64,000 nt of DNA. Origin: Paenibacillus mangrovi (lineage in GTDB: Bacteria > Bacillota > Bacilli > Paenibacillales > Paenibacillaceae). This document shows positions 61,696 through 64,000 of the stretch, one piece after another; positions within the stretch are counted from its first letter, which is position 1, and each line of letters opens with the position of its first letter. Below the pieces are notes generated by a model. The model was given only the letters and a program-made list of their open reading frames with translations, was not told the DNA's origin and made no database searches. The DNA is taken from the NCBI RefSeq assembly GCF_022898935.1, contig NZ_JALIRP010000001.1, positions 434,001 through 498,000 on the forward strand, read 5' to 3'. The position numbers and the translations under genes are program-made.

Positions 61696-61825
61696 GTCGA
61701 TATTCGTTTTTATTAAGATATCAGAAAGTATTACCTCGCTGGAAATGCATCATGATATCGCAAGAAAAACTTCTGCTAAAAGCGGTCTGTCTTCTGTGAA
61801 AGTACGTCGATATTCGTTTTTATTA
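61696..61825 (-). repeat. 20-bp direct repeat in the promoter/leader of the Tet(M)-like gene
   Basis: TAATAAAAACGAATATCGAC (minus strand) occurs perfectly at 61825-61806 and 61715-61696, 110 bases apart. The upstream copy overlaps the -10 region; the other lies in the leader ~45 bases before the start codon. Between them a mini-ORF of ten codons (61753-61721) begins ATGATG but lacks a good RBS. Confidence 0.75.
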
Positions 61826-61830
61826 TAGCA
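61822..61830 (-). promoter_or_regulatory. Extended -10 promoter of the Tet(M)-like gene
   Basis: On the minus strand TGCTATAAT is a consensus extended -10, giving a leader of ~160 nt. No good -35 is seen. Confidence 0.55.
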
Positions 61831-62032
61831 TGCTAAATCCCTCCGGGATGAAGGATTAGGTTCATATTTTCCCCGCAGAGTGACGATACCATGTCTATGT
61901 AACTATGATGTGTGTTAAATCAAAGGAAAATGTATTTATTTGCCAAAATAAACAAGGACCTTTAGGACTGATTTTATAAATGGGATGAAAAGAAGGAGGC
62001 CATCCGCCGATAAATTAGTTGAGGTGATACGG
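61831..62032. other. Non-coding stretch upstream of the IS3 remnant
   Basis: No gene was found between the Tet(M)-like promoter and the orfA remnant; the sequence is AT-rich. No terminal inverted repeat of the insertion element was recognised. Confidence 0.5.
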
Positions 62033-62251
62033 ATGGCCAAAAAAGGACAGACTTTCTGCACTTACAGTTTGGATACCAAGAAGAAGGCTGTGGACATGCG
62101 TCTTCAAGGAATGACCAAAAAAGAAGTGGCCGAAGCGTTGGGAATAGCCGATATCGGCCGATTGAAGGTATGGATGAGAAAATACCGAGAGCAAGGGGAC
62201 TCCGGATTAATAGACCAGCGGGGACGTTCCAAAGAAACGCTTCACATTTAA
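62033..62251 (+). pseudogene. Truncated IS3-family orfA (transposase HTH) remnant
   Basis: 72 codons with MAKKGQTFCTYSLDTKKKAV, MTKKEVAEALGI and RLKVWMRKYREQGDSGLIDQ, the HTH_28 domain at the start of IS3-family OrfA proteins. It stops after DQRGRSKETLHI, before the leucine-zipper part, and no orfB follows. GAGGTGA precedes the ATG. It is a degraded insertion-sequence fragment or a domesticated HTH protein. Confidence 0.7.
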
Positions 62252-62532
62252 GAAATGAAAAATGAAATGGTATTCTTGAATAACAAAGGGGAGAGAAGAG
62301 AGGCCTGATAATGGGGCTTCTTTTTTCTGTGTAAAAATACTGACGCAATAACGAGCATGCTCAAAATACATCGTCTTCGGAGAAAAAAGTACGATACGTA
62401 AAAAAAGAAGGGACCCTGCTCTAACGACCGGGATCCCCTCTTTTTTGTTGTGACGCTTGCGCGGTACCCAGGTGAATGGACGCCCCTGTTGGCTAACAGC
62501 GGTCTTGCTTAGGCGGTCAGACAATTCTGTTG
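62252..62532. other. Intergenic stretch with a bidirectional terminator
   Basis: No gene was found. AAAAAAGAAGGGACCC and GGGATCCCCTCTTTTTT (62401-62447) form a hairpin with T runs on both strands, probably ending the SPW-repeat gene. Confidence 0.6.
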
Positions 62533-62859
62533 TTAATCTTTAGCTGACAGGGTGATTAAATTGAGGAGAACGGTTACTCCGCCGAGGATAATGCTGCTCC
62601 ACATCACATTGGATTCGACGGAATAAACAAACGGAAACACAATAAACCAGGCACCGGCCAGGAGGGAAATCCAGTTTTGCCAGGAACCCCATCCTGAGCT
62701 GGAGAACGCCCATAAGGATACAATCAACTGAACGGCTCCGACAATCACACTCGTCCAAAGCGCTCCCTTGTCATCGGAGTAGCCCGCAATCCAGGGCGCA
62801 ATAATAAACCAGATACCGATTAGAGCGACAATGGTATTATCGACGCTTCTTAACTTCAT
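62533..62859 (-). CDS. SPW-repeat membrane protein
   Basis: A 108-residue protein with four helices in two SPW-type repeats (IGIWFIIAPWIAGYSDDKGA and AGAWFIVFPFVYSVESNVMW). SPW-repeat proteins are short membrane proteins of unknown function. The ATG at 62859 follows GGAGGTGTG. It stands alone. Confidence 0.82.
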   Translation of the reverse strand: MKLRSVDNTIVALIGIWFIIAPWIAGYSDDKGALWTSVIVGAVQLIVSLWAFSSSGWGSWQNWISLLAGAWFIVFPFVYSVESNVMWSSIILGGVTVLLNLITLSAKD

Positions 62860-63189
62860 CCACACACCTCCGTTTAAAATCAATGCCAACACGATGGTAC
62901 GTAAAAATCATATGCAATAAAATGTGGATGATTACAAGAATATGTAAAAAAGGACAGGCATAACAACAAAAAGCGACTTTTGAATGGTTAATCACCATTA
63001 GAAATCTATATCTTTTAGCAAAATTTAATGATGGAATAAGAATTCTTTCATGTTTCATCGGACAAGTTTCTGTATATTTATATGTATAACCCCCTTTGAT
63101 ATATATACGGACTTGACCCTGCCGATGAGGAATCAGCAGGGTTCTTTTTTTAGATATCAGGCGGCACAAAAAACGGGGAGCCGGCTAGA
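62860..63189. other. Intergenic stretch with an orphan plus-strand terminator
   Basis: No gene was found. AATGGT-taatc-ACCATT (62984-63000) is a perfect inverted repeat. ACCCTGC (63116-63122) pairs with GCAGGGT (63136-63142), followed by a T run, forming a plus-strand terminator with no plus-strand gene nearby upstream. Confidence 0.55.
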
Positions 63190-64000
63190 TTACCCCTCCA
63201 TCGCTCTTATGGATTCAGCAACCTTCACCATCATGGAACATTCGACTCTCTTGCGGAAGATGTCACAGCTGAAGTCGTAGGTTCCGCCCAGGGAACCCGT
63301 CGCGTGCAGCGCATTGGCAGGACAGCCGCCGCTGCAGTAAAGTTTCGCCCAGCAGTCCTTGCATTCCAGCTTCGAGTAGCAGTTGCTCTTTTTAAATTGG
63401 CATTGCAATTGAGGTCGTGTGATCCCATCCCAGATGTTTCCCATGCTGTACTCTTCATCCCCGACAAATTGGTGGCAAGGGAAAAGTTCACCCCACGGCG
63501 TAACAGCGAGATATTCGGTTCCTGAACCACAGCCGGTAATTCTCTTCTGGATGCAAGGGCCTTCCGAAAGGTCAAGCATGTAATGATAGAAGGTAAATCC
63601 CTTGCCTTGCTCACCACGCTCGATCATTTCCTTGGCGAGAATTTCGTACTGGTTGTAAATCTCCGGGAGGTCCTTCTCGGTAAGTGCATAGGGTTCCCGT
63701 GGATCACAGATGACTGGTTCCATCGAGATTTTATCAAAACCCAGGTCTGCAATATGAAATATATCATTGGTGAAATCGACATTGTTACTAGTGTAGGTTC
63801 CTCGTACATAGTATTCTTGATCTCCGCGCTTTCGGACGAATTCCTGGAACTTCGGAACAATATGATCGTAGCTGCCTTTTCCGGTAACCGTAGTGCGAAG
63901 CCGGTCATGAACTTCTTTTCTACCATCCAGGCTTAATACGACATTATACATTTCCTGATTTAAAAACTCGGTGACCTCATCGTTCAGCAGCATGCCGTTT
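63190..64000 (-). CDS. SCIFF-type (six-cysteine peptide) radical SAM maturase, C-terminal part (cut by window edge)
   Basis: The gene runs in from beyond the right edge (…NGMLLNDEVTEFLN), so the CxxxCxxC cluster of the radical SAM core is not visible. The SPASM-type C-terminus is: GCGSGTEYLAVTPWGELFPC, HQFVGDEEYSMGNIWDG, SKLECKDCWAKLYCSGGCPA and SCDIFRKRVECSMM. This matches CteB/ScfB enzymes that form sulfur-to-alpha-carbon thioether links in the SCIFF peptide. The precursor gene is expected upstream, outside this window. Confidence 0.82.
   Translation of the reverse strand, partial: NGMLLNDEVTEFLNQEMYNVVLSLDGRKEVHDRLRTTVTGKGSYDHIVPKFQEFVRKRGDQEYYVRGTYTSNNVDFTNDIFHIADLGFDKISMEPVICDPREPYALTEKDLPEIYNQYEILAKEMIERGEQGKGFTFYHYMLDLSEGPCIQKRITGCGSGTEYLAVTPWGELFPCHQFVGDEEYSMGNIWDGITRPQLQCQFKKSNCYSKLECKDCWAKLYCSGGCPANALHATGSLGGTYDFSCDIFRKRVECSMMVKVAESIRAMEG

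Noticed and set aside
61721..61753. Ten-codon leader peptide controlling the Tet(M)-like gene
   Set aside because: There is no Shine-Dalgarno sequence before it, so it was not listed as a gene; kept only as a remark.
1..64000. CRISPR arrays, tRNA or rRNA genes, complete prophage or insertion sequence
   Set aside because: No regularly spaced repeats, tRNA-like folds, rRNA sequence, phage structural genes or intact transposase were recognised by eye.

Overview
The window reads as chromosome of a low-to-medium G+C, endospore-forming Firmicute, most likely Paenibacillus or a close relative. The evidence is spoVAC/spoVAD with DUF1657 and YetF partners, an LtaS-type lipoteichoic acid synthase, HelD, a lutABC operon, DacF- and VanRS-like envelope genes, and strong AGGAGG-type ribosome binding sites. 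No rRNA, tRNA, CRISPR array, complete prophage or complete insertion sequence was seen. Both ends cut genes: an acyltransferase on the left and a SCIFF-type radical SAM maturase on the right.

Layout. 0-5.6 kb: the end of an AT-rich surface-polysaccharide cluster (acyltransferase, two glycosyltransferases, a pectate-lyase-like beta-helix protein whose last ~140 codons have richer base composition). 5.7-13.2 kb: threonine dehydrogenase, a three-gene ABC-2 exporter, a secreted coiled-coil protein behind a structured leader, rhaD, and an MFS transporter. 13.2-17.4 kb: a membrane-anchored PpiC foldase and an accessory spoVA locus (yetF with a fused DUF1657-like tail, spoVAC, spoVAD, no spoVAE) with a divergent DUF1657 gene. 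17.5-26 kb: PAP2 phosphatase, AI-2E-type permease, aromatic-acid-exporter-like protein, a DD-carboxypeptidase/response regulator/VanS-like kinase operon, and adenine deaminase. 26-30 kb: HelD and an MFS pump.

30.4-36.5 kb is a rhamnose-to-pyruvate module. RhaEW (aldolase plus aldehyde dehydrogenase) is followed by LutA, LutB and LutC, which oxidise L-lactate, and then a DeoR regulator. Three adjacent 10-bp repeats in front of rhaEW resemble the A-rich repeats in front of the distant rhaD, suggesting a shared RhaR-like regulon. 36.6-43 kb: LtaS, a TetR-controlled ABC exporter with several operator-like palindromes, a sugar nucleotidyltransferase, DinB, and an AAC(6')-like acetyltransferase. 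43-51 kb: GNAT acetyltransferases including a fragment, an EamA permease with an attenuator-like leader, RpiA, an MhqR-like MarR regulator with an operator over its own promoter, an XRE/MmyB regulator and a divergent stand-alone FabF.

51-64 kb: a small DUF6492/GT4/ManC operon, an ECF sigma locus whose sigma gene is broken between regions 2 and 4 while its membrane partner and a large TPR protein stay intact, an SGNH hydrolase, a TPR membrane protein, a Tet(M)-family GTPase with a 20-bp duplication in its promoter and leader, a truncated IS3 orfA, an SPW-repeat protein and the partial SCIFF maturase. Functions come from recognising protein families by eye; no database search was possible.
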